Part shown: one piece after another, positions 54,939 through 64,000 of the stretch | Position numbering within the stretch: the first letter of the stretch is position 1 | How the letters are laid out: each line of letters begins with the position of its first letter | Assembly: GCA_030824115.1 (NCBI GenBank) | Contig: JAVBYI010000020.1 | Location: forward strand, 1 to 64,000 | Direction: 5' to 3' | DNA: 64,000 nucleotides | Origin: Rhodocyclaceae bacterium | GTDB taxonomy: Bacteria > Pseudomonadota > Gammaproteobacteria > Burkholderiales > Rhodocyclaceae | Made by a program: the position numbers and the translations under genes | The notes under the pieces: generated by a model | The model's input: only the letters and a program-made list of their open reading frames with translations | Told to the model about the DNA's origin: nothing | Database searches by the model: none

Positions 54939-56960
54939 ATGAAGACCCTCTATCTCCTCGTGCCGTTGGCCCCGCTGTTCGGGGCGATCATCGCGGGCCT
55001 GTTTGGCAAGGCCATCGGCCGTGCCGGTGCGCATATCGTCACGATTCTGGGTGTGACCATTTCGCTGCTGGCTTCCCTGATCATCTTCAAGGATGTGATG
55101 GCCGGCAATGTGTTCAATGGCGATCTTTACACTTGGCTTGAATCCGGTGGCCTGAAGTTCGCGATCGGCTTCCTGATCGATCCGCTGACGGCGGTGATGA
55201 TGCTGGTGGTGACCTTCGTCTCACTGATGGTGCACATCTACACCATCGGCTACATGGCGCATGACGAGGAAAACTGGCCGGACGACAGCCTGGCGCGGAC
55301 CAACAGCTATCAGCGTTTCTTCAGCTACATCTCCTTGTTCACTTTCTCGATGCTGATGCTCGTGATGAGCAACAACTTCGTCCAGCTCTTCTTCGGCTGG
55401 GAGGCGGTGGGCCTGGTCTCCTACCTGCTGATCGGTTTCTGGTCAACACGGCCGACGGCGATCTACGCCAACTTGAAGGCCTTCCTGGTTAACCGCGTCG
55501 GCGACTTCGGCTTCCTGCTCGGTATTGGTCTGGTGGCGGCCTACGCCGGCAGTCTCGACTACGCGACGGTGTTCGGCAAGGCCCAGCAACTGGCGACGAT
55601 GACGGAAGCCACGACCGGCTGGCCGCTGATTACCGCGATCTGTATTGGTCTGTTCATCGGCGCGATGGGCAAATCGGCGCAGTTCCCGCTGCATGTCTGG
55701 CTGCCAGACTCGATGGAAGGCCCGACGCCGATCTCCGCACTGATCCACGCAGCCACGATGGTGACCGCCGGTATTTTCATGGTGTCGCGCATGTCGCCGT
55801 TGTTCGAACTCTCTGATACGGCCTTGTCCTTCATCATCGTCATCGGCGCGATCACGACATTGTTCATGGCCCTGGTCGCCATCGTGCAGACCGACATCAA
55901 GCGTGTGGTGGCCTACTCGACGCTGTCGCAGCTTGGCTACATGACCATGGCGCTGGGCGCCTCGGCTTATTCAGTGGCGATCTTCCATCTGATGACGCAC
56001 GCCTTCTTCAAGGCGGTGCTGTTCCTCGGTGCCGGTTCGGTAATTATCGCCATGCACCACGAGCAGGACATGCGCAAGATGGGCGGCCTACGCAAATATC
56101 TGCCGATTACCTATGCCACGGTGCTGATTGGTGCCATCGCCAACGCCGGTTTGCCGCCGTTTGCCGGCTTCTTCTCGAAAGATTCGATCATCATGGCGGT
56201 GCAGGCCTCGCAGATTCCCGGTGCCGGTTTTGCCTACGTATGCGCACTGGCTGCCGTGTTTATCGGTGGTCTGTATTCCTTCCGCCTCGTCTTCTTCGCC
56301 TTCCACGGCAAGGAGCGTTTCCGTGAAGCGGCGCATGATGCACATCATGGCCACGATGATCATGGTCATCATGGCGGCACCCATGAACCACATGAGTCAC
56401 CCAAGGTCGTGACGGTGCCGCTGATCCTGCTGTCGATCCCGGCCATTTCCGCTGGTTGGCTGATCGGTTCCTTCCTGTATGGCAACTGGTTCGGTGACGC
56501 AATCTATATCAACACAGTAGCGCATCCGGCGATGGCACAGCTGAAGGAAGGCTTCCATGGCATTTTCGGCATGATGGCCCACGGTGTCGTCACTCTGCCG
56601 TTCTGGCTGGCGCTGTCCGGTGCAGCCACAGCTTGGTTCCTTTATGTCAAGCGCCCGGATTTGCCGGCGGTGATCCGTGCAAAGATGGCTTTGCCCGTGA
56701 AGATTCTGGAAAACAAGTACGGCCTTGACCAGTTCAATGAGTGGTTCTTTGCGGGTGGTGCGCGCGGTGTCGGGCACGGTCTGTGGAAAGCGGGCGATCA
56801 GACGATCATCGATGGCGTGATGGTCAATGGTTCCGCCCGTCTGGTCGGCTGGTTTGCCAGTGTCGTGCGCCTGATCCAGTCCGGCCACATCTACCAATAT
56901 GCGTTCTCCATGATCATCGGCGTCTTTGTGCTGCTGACGCTGTGGATGAACCGCGCCTGA
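54939..56960 (+). CDS. nuoL: NADH-quinone oxidoreductase subunit L
   Basis: A 673-residue antiporter-like pump subunit. It has [18 protein letters not shown], the channel motif [20 protein letters not shown] and [15 protein letters not shown], and a long lateral helix at the C-terminus. A loop at about residues 463-485 is very rich in His ([12 protein letters not shown]). GATAGGCCGACATG gives only a weak ribosome binding site. Confidence 0.97.
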   Translation: MKTLYLLVPLAPLFGAIIAGLFGKAIGRAGAHIVTILGVTISLLASLIIFKDVMAGNVFNGDLYTWLESGGLKFAIGFLIDPLTAVMMLVVTFVSLMVHIYTIGYMAHDEENWPDDSLARTNSYQRFFSYISLFTFSMLMLVMSNNFVQLFFGWEAVGLVSYLLIGFWSTRPTAIYANLKAFLVNRVGDFGFLLGIGLVAAYAGSLDYATVFGKAQQLATMTEATTGWPLITAICIGLFIGAMGKSAQFPLHVWLPDSMEGPTPISALIHAATMVTAGIFMVSRMSPLFELSDTALSFIIVIGAITTLFMALVAIVQTDIKRVVAYSTLSQLGYMTMALGASAYSVAIFHLMTHAFFKAVLFLGAGSVIIAMHHEQDMRKMGGLRKYLPITYATVLIGAIANAGLPPFAGFFSKDSIIMAVQASQIPGAGFAYVCALAAVFIGGLYSFRLVFFAFHGKERFREAAHDAHHGHDDHGHHGGTHEPHESPKVVTVPLILLSIPAISAGWLIGSFLYGNWFGDAIYINTVAHPAMAQLKEGFHGIFGMMAHGVVTLPFWLALSGAATAWFLYVKRPDLPAVIRAKMALPVKILENKYGLDQFNEWFFAGGARGVGHGLWKAGDQTIIDGVMVNGSARLVGWFASVVRLIQSGHIYQYAFSMIIGVFVLLTLWMNRA

Positions 56961-56987
56961 CGGATGCGATGAGATGAGTTCCCTGCT

Positions 56988-58457
56988 ATGAGTTCACTGC
57001 TGAGCCTCGCAATCTGGATTCCCATATTCGGTGCCTTGGTCGTCTTCGCGGCCGGCAACGACAAGAAGCTTGCACGCTGGGCGGCGCTGGCGGTGGCTAT
57101 CGTCGGCTTCCTGGTGACCCTGCCGCTGTACTTCAACTTTGACGTGACTCAGGCCGGCATGCAGTTCGTTGAGCAGCGTCCCTGGATTCCGCGCTTCAAT
57201 ATTGAATATTTGCTGGGCGTCGATGGCATCTCAATGCTGTTTATCCTGCTTAACAGCTTTATCACCATCATCGTGATCATCGCGGGTTGGGAAGTGATTG
57301 AGGACAAGGTGGCCCAATACATGGGCGCCTTCCTGATCATGTCCGGTTTGATGAACGGCATTTTCAGTTCGCTCGACGCCGTATTGTTCTACGTCTTCTT
57401 CGAAGCTTCGCTGATCCCGATGTACATCATCATCGGGATCTGGGGTGGCCCGAATCGCGTCTATGCCGCGTTCAAGTTCTTCCTCTACACGCTGCTCGGT
57501 TCGCTGCTGATGCTGATCGCGCTGATCTGGCTCTTCCTGCAGTCCGGCGGCAGCTTCAATCTCCTCGAATGGCACCAGTTGCGCATCGACATGGCGCCGC
57601 AGATCCTGCTGTTCCTTGCCTTCCTTGTCGCCTTCGCCGTCAAGGTGCCGATGTGGCCGGTGCATACCTGGTTGCCGGATGCCCACGTCGAGGCGCCCAC
57701 CGGCGGTTCGGTCGTACTGGCGGCAATCATGCTGAAGCTCGGCGCCTATGGTTTCCTGCGGTTCTCGCTGCCGATTGCCCCGGACGCCAGCCAGTATCTT
57801 GCGCCGCTGATGATCACGCTGTCGCTGATTGCCGTCATCTACATCGGCTTCGTGGCGCTGGTGCAGGCCGACATGAAAAAGCTGATCGCCTATTCGTCGA
57901 TCTCGCACATGGGCTTTGTGACGCTCGGCTTCTTCATCTTCAACCAGTTGGGTGTCGAGGGTGCGCTGGTGCAGATGATCTCGCACGGCTTTATTTCCGC
58001 CGCGATGTTCCTCTGTGTGGGGGTGATGTATGACCGCATGCACTCGCGCCAGATTGCTGACTACGGTGGTGTGGTGAACACCATGCCGAAATTTGCGGGC
58101 TTCATGGTGTTGTTTGCCATGGCCAACTCCGGTTTGCCCGCGACCTCTGGTTTTGTCGGCGAGTTCATGGTCATCCTTGGGGCCGTCAAGTACAACTTCT
58201 GGATCGGTTTCCTGGCCGCGACGACGCTGATTTTGGGGGCCGCCTATACCTTGTGGATGGTCAAGCGGGTGATCTTTGGTGCTGTTGCTAATAGTCACGT
58301 TGCCGAACTGAGCGACATCAATTCCCGCGAATTCCTGTTCCTTGCCTTGCTGGCGCTCTGCGTGCTGGCGATGGGCCTTTACCCGTATCCCTTCACCGAT
58401 GTGATGCATGCATCGGTGGATAACCTGCTCAAGCATGTCGCGGTGAGCAAGCTTTAA
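56988..58457 (+). CDS. nuoM: NADH-quinone oxidoreductase subunit M
   Basis: A 489-residue antiporter-like pump subunit. It has FYVFFEASLIPMYIIIGIWG, the conserved VHTWLPDAHVEAPTGGSVVL, KKLIAYSSISHMGFV and SGFVGEFMVILGA. It is spaced 27 bp from nuoL and 24 bp from nuoN. Confidence 0.97.
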   Translation: MSSLLSLAIWIPIFGALVVFAAGNDKKLARWAALAVAIVGFLVTLPLYFNFDVTQAGMQFVEQRPWIPRFNIEYLLGVDGISMLFILLNSFITIIVIIAGWEVIEDKVAQYMGAFLIMSGLMNGIFSSLDAVLFYVFFEASLIPMYIIIGIWGGPNRVYAAFKFFLYTLLGSLLMLIALIWLFLQSGGSFNLLEWHQLRIDMAPQILLFLAFLVAFAVKVPMWPVHTWLPDAHVEAPTGGSVVLAAIMLKLGAYGFLRFSLPIAPDASQYLAPLMITLSLIAVIYIGFVALVQADMKKLIAYSSISHMGFVTLGFFIFNQLGVEGALVQMISHGFISAAMFLCVGVMYDRMHSRQIADYGGVVNTMPKFAGFMVLFAMANSGLPATSGFVGEFMVILGAVKYNFWIGFLAATTLILGAAYTLWMVKRVIFGAVANSHVAELSDINSREFLFLALLALCVLAMGLYPYPFTDVMHASVDNLLKHVAVSKL

Positions 58458-58481
58458 TCACCCGGCACAGACGAGACAACG

Positions 58482-59957
58482 ATGCTCAAGAATTTCATTC
58501 CGCCCGATCTTTTCCCGGCCATGCCGGAGATTTTCCTGGTGCTGATGGCCTGCGTCATCTTGCTCGTGGATGCGTTCCTGGGGCGCACCCAGCGCTGGAT
58601 TGTCGCTGCCCTGACGATCGTTTCCCTAATTGGTTGCGCGCTGATTACCTATCAGACCATGGATGGCCAGGTGGTTCTGACGTTCAGCAACATGTTTGTC
58701 GATGACCTGCTGGCCGACTTCCTCAAGCTGATGCTCTATCTGGCCGTGATCGTGGTGGTGATTTATAGCCGCGACTACCTTGTGGCCCGCCAACTTGACA
58801 AGGGCGAATATTACGTCCTGGTCCTGTTTGCCACCGTCGGCATGATGGTGATGATCTCGGCCGCGCACTTCCTGACCATCTACCTTGGCCTGGAACTGCT
58901 GTCACTGTCCTTGTATGCCCTGGTCGCCATCGACCGCGATAGCCCGAAGGCGACCGAAGCGGCGATGAAGTATTTCGTCCTCGGTGCGCTGGCCTCCGGC
59001 CTGCTGCTCTATGGCATGTCGATGGTGTATGGCGCCACGGGTACGCTCGAAATTGGTGGTGTGGCCCAGGCCCTGCATCTGGGTGTGGCGAACAAGACCG
59101 TGCTGGTGTTTGGCTTGGTCTTCATCGTCTCCGGCGTTGCCTTCAAGCTGGGTGCCGTGCCCTTCCACATGTGGGTGCCGGATGTCTATCAGGGTGCGCC
59201 GACGCCGATTACCCTGCTGATCGCCTCGGCCCCCAAACTGGCTGCCTACGCCATCGCCATGCGCATGCTGGTGTATGGCCTGTTCGAGCTGGCCGAACAC
59301 TGGCAGTCGATGCTGATGATCCTGGCGGTGCTCTCGATCGCCCTCGGTAACCTGGCGGCCATCGCGCAAACCAACATCAAGCGCATGCTGGCCTACTCGA
59401 CCATCTCGCACATGGGCTTCATGTTGCTTGCCCTGATGAGCGGCGTGGTCGGGCCTGACAAACACTTTGCCCTGAATGCCTACAGTTCGGCGATGTACTA
59501 CGCTGTTGCCTACGTGATCATGTCGCTGGGTGCCTTCGGCATGATCCTGCTGCTCTCCCGCGCCGGCTACGAGGCCGAGCATCTGGACGACCTCAAGGGA
59601 CTGAACCAGCGCAGCCCGTGGTTTGCCGCCGTGATGCTGGCGATCATGTTCTCGATGGCCGGTGTGCCTTTCTTCGTCGGCTTCTTCGCCAAGTTCTCGG
59701 TGCTGCTGGCCGCCGTCGATGCCGGCCATATCGCCGTTGCCGTGTTTGCCGTGATGTTCTCGCTGATCGGTGCCTTCTACTACCTGCGCGTCGTCAAGCT
59801 GATGTATTTCGATGCGCCGGTAGACAATGCCCCGATCCAGGCATCGCTCGACATGCGCTTCCTGCTGTCGCTGAACGGTGCGGCGGTGGCCCTGTTCGGC
59901 ATCTTCCCGGATACGCTGATCTCGCTTTGCACCTACGCACTGATGCGCTCGTTGTAA
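58482..59957 (+). CDS. nuoN: NADH-quinone oxidoreductase subunit N
   Basis: A 491-residue pump subunit. It has [39 protein letters not shown] and [19 protein letters not shown]. It is the last nuo gene; the TAA stop runs straight into a dispersed repeat copy (TAAAAGTCGG). No classic terminator hairpin was found in the 75-bp gap before the next gene. Confidence 0.97.
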   Translation: MLKNFIPPDLFPAMPEIFLVLMACVILLVDAFLGRTQRWIVAALTIVSLIGCALITYQTMDGQVVLTFSNMFVDDLLADFLKLMLYLAVIVVVIYSRDYLVARQLDKGEYYVLVLFATVGMMVMISAAHFLTIYLGLELLSLSLYALVAIDRDSPKATEAAMKYFVLGALASGLLLYGMSMVYGATGTLEIGGVAQALHLGVANKTVLVFGLVFIVSGVAFKLGAVPFHMWVPDVYQGAPTPITLLIASAPKLAAYAIAMRMLVYGLFELAEHWQSMLMILAVLSIALGNLAAIAQTNIKRMLAYSTISHMGFMLLALMSGVVGPDKHFALNAYSSAMYYAVAYVIMSLGAFGMILLLSRAGYEAEHLDDLKGLNQRSPWFAAVMLAIMFSMAGVPFFVGFFAKFSVLLAAVDAGHIAVAVFAVMFSLIGAFYYLRVVKLMYFDAPVDNAPIQASLDMRFLLSLNGAAVALFGIFPDTLISLCTYALMRSL

Positions 59958-59979
59958 AAGTCGGCACTGGCAGGACGGC
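59956..59979 (-). repeat. Dispersed 24-bp repeat, copy 12
   Basis: Two mismatches (CACTGGCAGG for CGCTGGCGGG on the plus strand). It overlaps the nuoN stop codon by two bases. Confidence 0.88.
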
Positions 59980-60032
59980 ATAATCTGCTGCCGCCTGCTC
60001 AAGTTTATGCGTTTCGGGTCGTAAAACCGAGA

Positions 60033-61238
60033 ATGAGCGATAACCTGCAAATTGAGAACCTTACGCTGCGACACCAGCTTGAGTCGCTTTTGCAGGAAGC
60101 CCGCCAGAACGAAGACAAATTGCGCCGCTTTGACGTGCTTGAGCGGCGCATCATCGGCGCCGGTTCGTTTGTCGAACTGATCCAGTTGCTGCTCTCCGAC
60201 TATCGTCAGGTTTTCGGTATCGAGCATGTCAGCCTGACGTTGCTGGACCAGGAATATGAAATTCCTCGCCTGCTCGATGAGGCTGGTCTCGGCCAGGAAA
60301 TTCCCGGTTTGTGCCTGATGCCCGATGACGAGTGGTTGAAGTTCTGCTTTTCCGGGGATTACAAGACCCGGCTGACGCGTTTCGATCCGGTCAGCCATGG
60401 GCGCCTGTTCCTCGATGGTGATGAGATGCCGGCGTCCGTCGCCTTGTTGCCGCTGATGCGCCAGAATTGCCTGATTGGGAGCCTGAATCTCGGCAGTGCA
60501 GATATCAATCGCTATACCGAAGGTGCCGGCACCGAGTTTCTTGACCGTCTGGCCGCAGTCGCTGCGGTGTGTGTTGAAAGCACCCTGTCACGCGAACGGC
60601 TGAAGCGCGCCGGGGTGACCGATGCGCTGACCGGTGTGCATAACCGACGCTATTTCGACCATCGTTGCTCGGCCGAGACGAGTCAAGCCCGCCGCCAGCG
60701 CCAGCCGCTGGCCTGCATGTTCCTCGATATCGACCGTTTCAAGCGCATTAACGACACCTACGGCCATCAGGTCGGTGATCTGGTGTTGCAGGGTATTGCC
60801 ACGACGATCAAGGCGCAGTTGCGCGCCTGCGATACGCTGGCACGTTATGGTGGCGAAGAGTTCGTCGCCCTGTTGCCGCAAACCGCACAGACACATGCGC
60901 TGGAAATCGCCGAGCGGATACGCGCGGCCATCGAAGCACAAGTCCTGACAACCCCGCATGGTGAGCGTGTGCCGGTGACGATTTCGATTGGCTTGTCGAT
61001 GGCCGTGCTCGACAGCGTCTGCGAACACAAGGATGCCGCGACCGCCATGGTGGCTGCGGCAGATCATGCCCTCTATGAAGCCAAGCATGGTGGGCGCAAT
61101 CGCGTGGTCAGCGCAACGGCCTTGCCGTTTGGTTGCAGCAAGCCCTCAATGATCCAGAATGTCTGGATGCAGGCCCGGCAATGGGTGGGTGGCATCTTGC
61201 ACAAGCTCGCCACCCTGGCCCATCTGCAGCGCGCCTGA
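60033..61238 (+). CDS. DUF484-GGDEF diguanylate cyclase
   Basis: A 401-residue cytosolic protein. An N-terminal coiled coil (LRHQLESLLQEARQNED) and a GAF-like DUF484 domain (about residues 25-180) precede a GGDEF domain with GGEEF and an upstream RACD that fits the RxxD inhibitory site, so active synthesis with product inhibition is expected. No membrane segment is seen. A basic, Trp-containing tail follows. It is convergent with metY across six bases. Confidence 0.92.
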   Translation: MSDNLQIENLTLRHQLESLLQEARQNEDKLRRFDVLERRIIGAGSFVELIQLLLSDYRQVFGIEHVSLTLLDQEYEIPRLLDEAGLGQEIPGLCLMPDDEWLKFCFSGDYKTRLTRFDPVSHGRLFLDGDEMPASVALLPLMRQNCLIGSLNLGSADINRYTEGAGTEFLDRLAAVAAVCVESTLSRERLKRAGVTDALTGVHNRRYFDHRCSAETSQARRQRQPLACMFLDIDRFKRINDTYGHQVGDLVLQGIATTIKAQLRACDTLARYGGEEFVALLPQTAQTHALEIAERIRAAIEAQVLTTPHGERVPVTISIGLSMAVLDSVCEHKDAATAMVAAADHALYEAKHGGRNRVVSATALPFGCSKPSMIQNVWMQARQWVGGILHKLATLAHLQRA

Positions 61239-61244
61239 CGCTTT

Positions 61245-62516
61245 TTAGACTGCGGCCAGTGCCTGCTCCAGGTCGGCCTTGATGTCGTCGATGTGTTCGA
61301 GACCGATCGACAGGCGCACCATATCTTCCGAAACGCCCGCTTTAGCCAACTCATCCGGATTGAGCTGACGGTGCGTGGTGCTGGCTGGGTGACAAGCCAG
61401 CGACTTGGCATCGCCAATGTTCACCAGACGGGTGATCAGTTTCAGGGCATCCTGGAACTTGGTACCGCCCTCGCGTCCGCCCTTGACCCCGAACGACAGG
61501 ATGCCCGACGCGCGCCCGCCCATGTACTTCTTGGTCAGGGCGTGCTCGGCGTGGTCGGGCAGGCCGGCGTAACGAACCCAACTGGCCTTGGGATGGTTTT
61601 TCAGATATTCGGCGACGGCTTGCGTATTTTCGCAGATGCGATCCATGCGCACGGCCAGCGTCTCGATGCCCTGCAGGATCTGGAAGCTGTTGAAGGGCGA
61701 GATGCAGGCGCCCATGTTGCGTAGGGGTACGACACGGGCGCGGCCGATATAGGCAGCGGGGCCGAGCGCTTCGGTATAGACCACGCCGTGGTAGGACACA
61801 TCCGGTGTATTGAGGCGCTTGAATTTTTCCTTGTGATCGGCCCAGGGGAACTTGCCCGAGTCGACGATGGCGCCGCCGATGCTGGTGCCGTGGCCACCGA
61901 GGTACTTGGTCAGCGCATGCACGATGATGTCGGCGCCGTGCTCGAAGGGACGGCAAAGGTAGGGCGTTGGCACGGTGTTGTCGACGATCAGCGGGATGCC
62001 GGCTGCATGGGCGACGTCGGCCAGTGCGGCGATGTCGACCACGTTGCCGAGCGGGTTACCGACGGATTCGCAGAAGATCGCCTTGGTCTTGCCGTCGATG
62101 AGGGGCTTAAAGCTTGAGGGATTCCGGTAATCGGCAAAGCGCACCTCAATGCCGTACTGGGGCAGGGTGTGGGCAAACAGGTTGTAGGTGCCGCCATACA
62201 GTGTGCCAACCGAGACGATGTTGTCGCCGGCTTCGGCAATGGTCTGGATCGCGTAGGTAATCGCCGCCATGCCGGAGGCCAGACCGAGTGCGCCGACGCC
62301 ACCTTCCATGGCGGCCAAGCGTTGTTCCAGCACCGCCGTGGTCGGATTCATGATGCGCGTGTAGATATTGCCGGCCACTTTCAGGTCGAACAGATCGGCG
62401 CCGTGCTGCGTGTCGTCGAAGGCGTAGGACGTGGTCTGGTAAATCGGTACGGCGACGGATTTGGTGGTGGGATCAGGACTGAAGCCGCCGTGCACGGCAA
62501 TGGTTTCGATTTTCAT
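61245..62516 (-). CDS. metY: O-acetylhomoserine sulfhydrylase
   Basis: PLP-dependent Cys/Met-metabolism enzyme of 423 residues, making homocysteine from O-acetylhomoserine and sulfide. It has QTTSYAFDDTQHGADLF, YTRIMNPTTAVLEQRLAAME, IVDNTVPTPYLCRP and the PLP-lysine in HALTKYLGGHGTSIGG, and the late SLACHPASTTHRQL. Length and the ADLFDL stretch favour MetY over MetZ. GGAGG lies 8 bases before the ATG. Divergent from dinG. Confidence 0.93.
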   Translation of the reverse strand: MKIETIAVHGGFSPDPTTKSVAVPIYQTTSYAFDDTQHGADLFDLKVAGNIYTRIMNPTTAVLEQRLAAMEGGVGALGLASGMAAITYAIQTIAEAGDNIVSVGTLYGGTYNLFAHTLPQYGIEVRFADYRNPSSFKPLIDGKTKAIFCESVGNPLGNVVDIAALADVAHAAGIPLIVDNTVPTPYLCRPFEHGADIIVHALTKYLGGHGTSIGGAIVDSGKFPWADHKEKFKRLNTPDVSYHGVVYTEALGPAAYIGRARVVPLRNMGACISPFNSFQILQGIETLAVRMDRICENTQAVAEYLKNHPKASWVRYAGLPDHAEHALTKKYMGGRASGILSFGVKGGREGGTKFQDALKLITRLVNIGDAKSLACHPASTTHRQLNPDELAKAGVSEDMVRLSIGLEHIDDIKADLEQALAAV

Positions 62517-62614
62517 GGGTGATGACCTCCGGAAAGAAAGTGGGTGTTGTTGTTTTTTGTCGAGTATATCCGCCCATTGGCGTGACTGATGGCGTGTTAA
62601 CCTTCGCGCCCATC

Positions 62615-64000
62615 ATGCCCGCCCAACCCGCCAAGCCAGACATTGACCGTATTTTTGCCGCTGATGGCCCGCTGGCACGGACGATTCCCGGCTATCGCCT
62701 GCGCGATCAGCAAATCGCCATGGCGCGCGAGGTGCAGGCAGCCATCGAGGCGAATCGGCTGCTGGTGGCAGAAGCCGGCACCGGCACAGGAAAAACCTTC
62801 GCTTACCTCGCCCCGGCGCTGTTATCCGGCGGCAAGGTGATCGTTTCCACCGGCACCAAAACCCTGCAGGATCAACTCTTCAATCGCGACCTGCCGATGG
62901 TGCGCGATGCGCTTGGTATCCCCGTCACCATTGCCCTGTTGAAGGGGCGCAGCAACTACGTCTGCCCGCATCATCTTGATCGCGCGCTGACCGGCGGCAA
63001 GCTCAATTCGCGTGCCGAAGTTGTCCATCTGCATGCCATCGCGCGTTTTGCCAAAAGCACAGCCAGTGGCGACAAGGCGGAGTGCAGTGACGTGCCCGAG
63101 GATTCCGGCGCCTGGTATCTCGCCACTTCGACGCGCGAGAACTGCCTCGGCCAGGAGTGTGCCCACGTCAAGGAATGTTTTGTCCTCGCGGCACGGCGCG
63201 AGGCGCTGGTGGCGGATGTCGTCGTGGTCAATCACCATCTCTTCTTTGCCGACGTCATGCTCAAGGATGACGGCATGGGCGAACTGCTGCCGAGTTGCAA
63301 CACGATCGTCTTCGACGAGGCGCACCAGTTGCCCGAGGTGGCGGGTCTGTTCTTCGGCGAGTCGGTCGGCACCGGGCAGTTGCTTGATCTGGTGCGCGAT
63401 ACCAAGCTCGAAGGCATTGCCGCCGCCAAGGATTACGCGCCCTTGCAGGATGCCGCCAAGGCACTGGAAAAAGCCGCCAAGGATTTGCGCCTTACCTTTC
63501 GCCACGAGGGCCGGCTGGCCACCGCACAGTGGTTGCAGCATCCACAAGCCATCGAGGCGCTGGCGCATGTGCAGGCGATGCTCGATGAAATGAGCAAGCA
63601 TCTGGAAAGCCAAGCCGGGCGCTCGGAAGGGCTGGCGAATTGTCTGCGCCGTTGCGGCGAATTGGTGCTGCTGTTACGTCATTGGCAATCTGAAAAAGTC
63701 GGCGCTGGCGGGACGGCAGATGACGAAGACCCGCCGGTACGCTGGGTTGAAGTCACCAGCTATGGAGTGAGTTTCAACCTCACGCCACTTTCCGTGGCAC
63801 CCATTTTCAGAAAGCAGTTGGAGGGGCATCCGCGCGCATGGATATTCACTTCGGCCACGCTCGCGGTTGGCAGCGACTTCACCCACTATCGCGAGGCGCT
63901 CGGTCTGGCCGATGCCGCCACCGGCCGCTGGGACAGCCCCTTCGATTATCCGAACAACGGGCTGCTGTATTGCCCAACCGGCATGCCCGATCCGAATCAT
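62615..64000 (+). CDS. DinG/YoaA-family helicase (5' part, runs off the window)
   Basis: XPD-like iron-sulfur helicase; 462 codons are present and the frame is open to the window edge. It has Walker A EAGTGTGKT, QDQLFNRDLP (motif Ia), FeS cysteines (YVCPHH, ECSDV, NCLGQECAHVKECF), NHHLFFADV, DEAH in IVFDEAHQLPE and FTSATLAVGSDF. ATG 62615 follows GTTAACCTTCGC with no obvious ribosome binding site. A perfect dispersed repeat copy adds KVGAGGT near residue 361, between the arch-like insertion and the second helicase lobe, without breaking the frame. Confidence 0.93.
   Translation, partial: MPAQPAKPDIDRIFAADGPLARTIPGYRLRDQQIAMAREVQAAIEANRLLVAEAGTGTGKTFAYLAPALLSGGKVIVSTGTKTLQDQLFNRDLPMVRDALGIPVTIALLKGRSNYVCPHHLDRALTGGKLNSRAEVVHLHAIARFAKSTASGDKAECSDVPEDSGAWYLATSTRENCLGQECAHVKECFVLAARREALVADVVVVNHHLFFADVMLKDDGMGELLPSCNTIVFDEAHQLPEVAGLFFGESVGTGQLLDLVRDTKLEGIAAAKDYAPLQDAAKALEKAAKDLRLTFRHEGRLATAQWLQHPQAIEALAHVQAMLDEMSKHLESQAGRSEGLANCLRRCGELVLLLRHWQSEKVGAGGTADDEDPPVRWVEVTSYGVSFNLTPLSVAPIFRKQLEGHPRAWIFTSATLAVGSDFTHYREALGLADAATGRWDSPFDYPNNGLLYCPTGMPDPNH
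63694..63717 (-). repeat. Dispersed 24-bp repeat, copy 13 (inside dinG-like gene)
   Basis: Perfect copy, opposite to the gene strand in consensus terms, read as [10 protein letters not shown] in the helicase. Confidence 0.95.

Noticed and set aside
62517-62614. Search for a SAM riboswitch before metY
   Set aside because: The 98-bp gap shows no SAM-type paired elements or terminator; only a GGAGG ribosome binding site was seen.
63674-64000. Minus-strand open frame opposite the dinG-like gene
   Set aside because: It is antisense to clear helicase motifs; its VCRPASADF-like part is only the repeat read backwards.
1-64000. GC-skew change as support for a replichore boundary
   Set aside because: By-eye counts are dominated by gene direction and by hydrophobic codons of the nuo genes, so no conclusion is possible without computation.

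Overview
The window looks like the chromosome of a GC-rich betaproteobacterium. The folP-glmM pair, tpiA-secG-tRNA-Leu-nuoA-N order, type-2 argC, many c-di-GMP proteins and protein similarities recalled from memory suggest Rhodocyclales; that placement is inference. No rRNA, CRISPR array, prophage or insertion sequence was seen.

Layout. 1-2.3 kb: folP and glmM. 2.4-15 kb: a periplasmic PhnD-like protein coupled to a GGDEF/EAL protein; PhoX phosphatase overlapping a two-haem cytochrome; a small lipoprotein; then a STAS protein, MCP-like protein, receiver-SpoIIE phosphatase and PAS-GGDEF-EAL protein. 14.8-23.4 kb: a 2-aminoethylphosphonate cluster (EamA transporter, phnY, phnCDE, phnA, a dehydrogenase, phnW). 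23.5-34.7 kb: orphan ParA, more c-di-GMP proteins, argC, a scpB-like gene, a thiolase/103-aa protein/SDR operon, GNAT and an MCP. 34.7-44 kb: a phosphate-economy block with a PlcP-like phosphoesterase and GT4 glycosyltransferase (probable lipid remodelling), dgkA, a second GT4, pit plus a PhoU-like partner, and pstSCAB. 44.1-60 kb: tpiA, secG, tRNA-Leu(GAG) and all fourteen nuo genes. 60-64 kb: DUF484-GGDEF, metY and the 5' part of a DinG/YoaA helicase gene.

Phosphorus is the theme. Candidate PhoB boxes with 7-bp half-sites repeating every 11 bp lie before phoX, the receiver-SpoIIE gene, the plcP-like gene, pstS and the pit partner. Together these genes would take up phosphate, hydrolyse phosphoesters, break down aminoethylphosphonate and swap phospholipids for glycolipids.

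The most unusual signal is a dispersed 24-bp repeat (GCCGTCCCGCCAGCGCCGAC followed by four T) with 13 copies of at most five mismatches. Seven copies are intergenic, four of them directly behind stop codons, and six lie inside otherwise intact genes (phnY, phnA, a GT4 gene, nuoG twice, dinG). The consensus has no stop codon in any frame. The first eight copies are all on the + strand and the last five all on the - strand.
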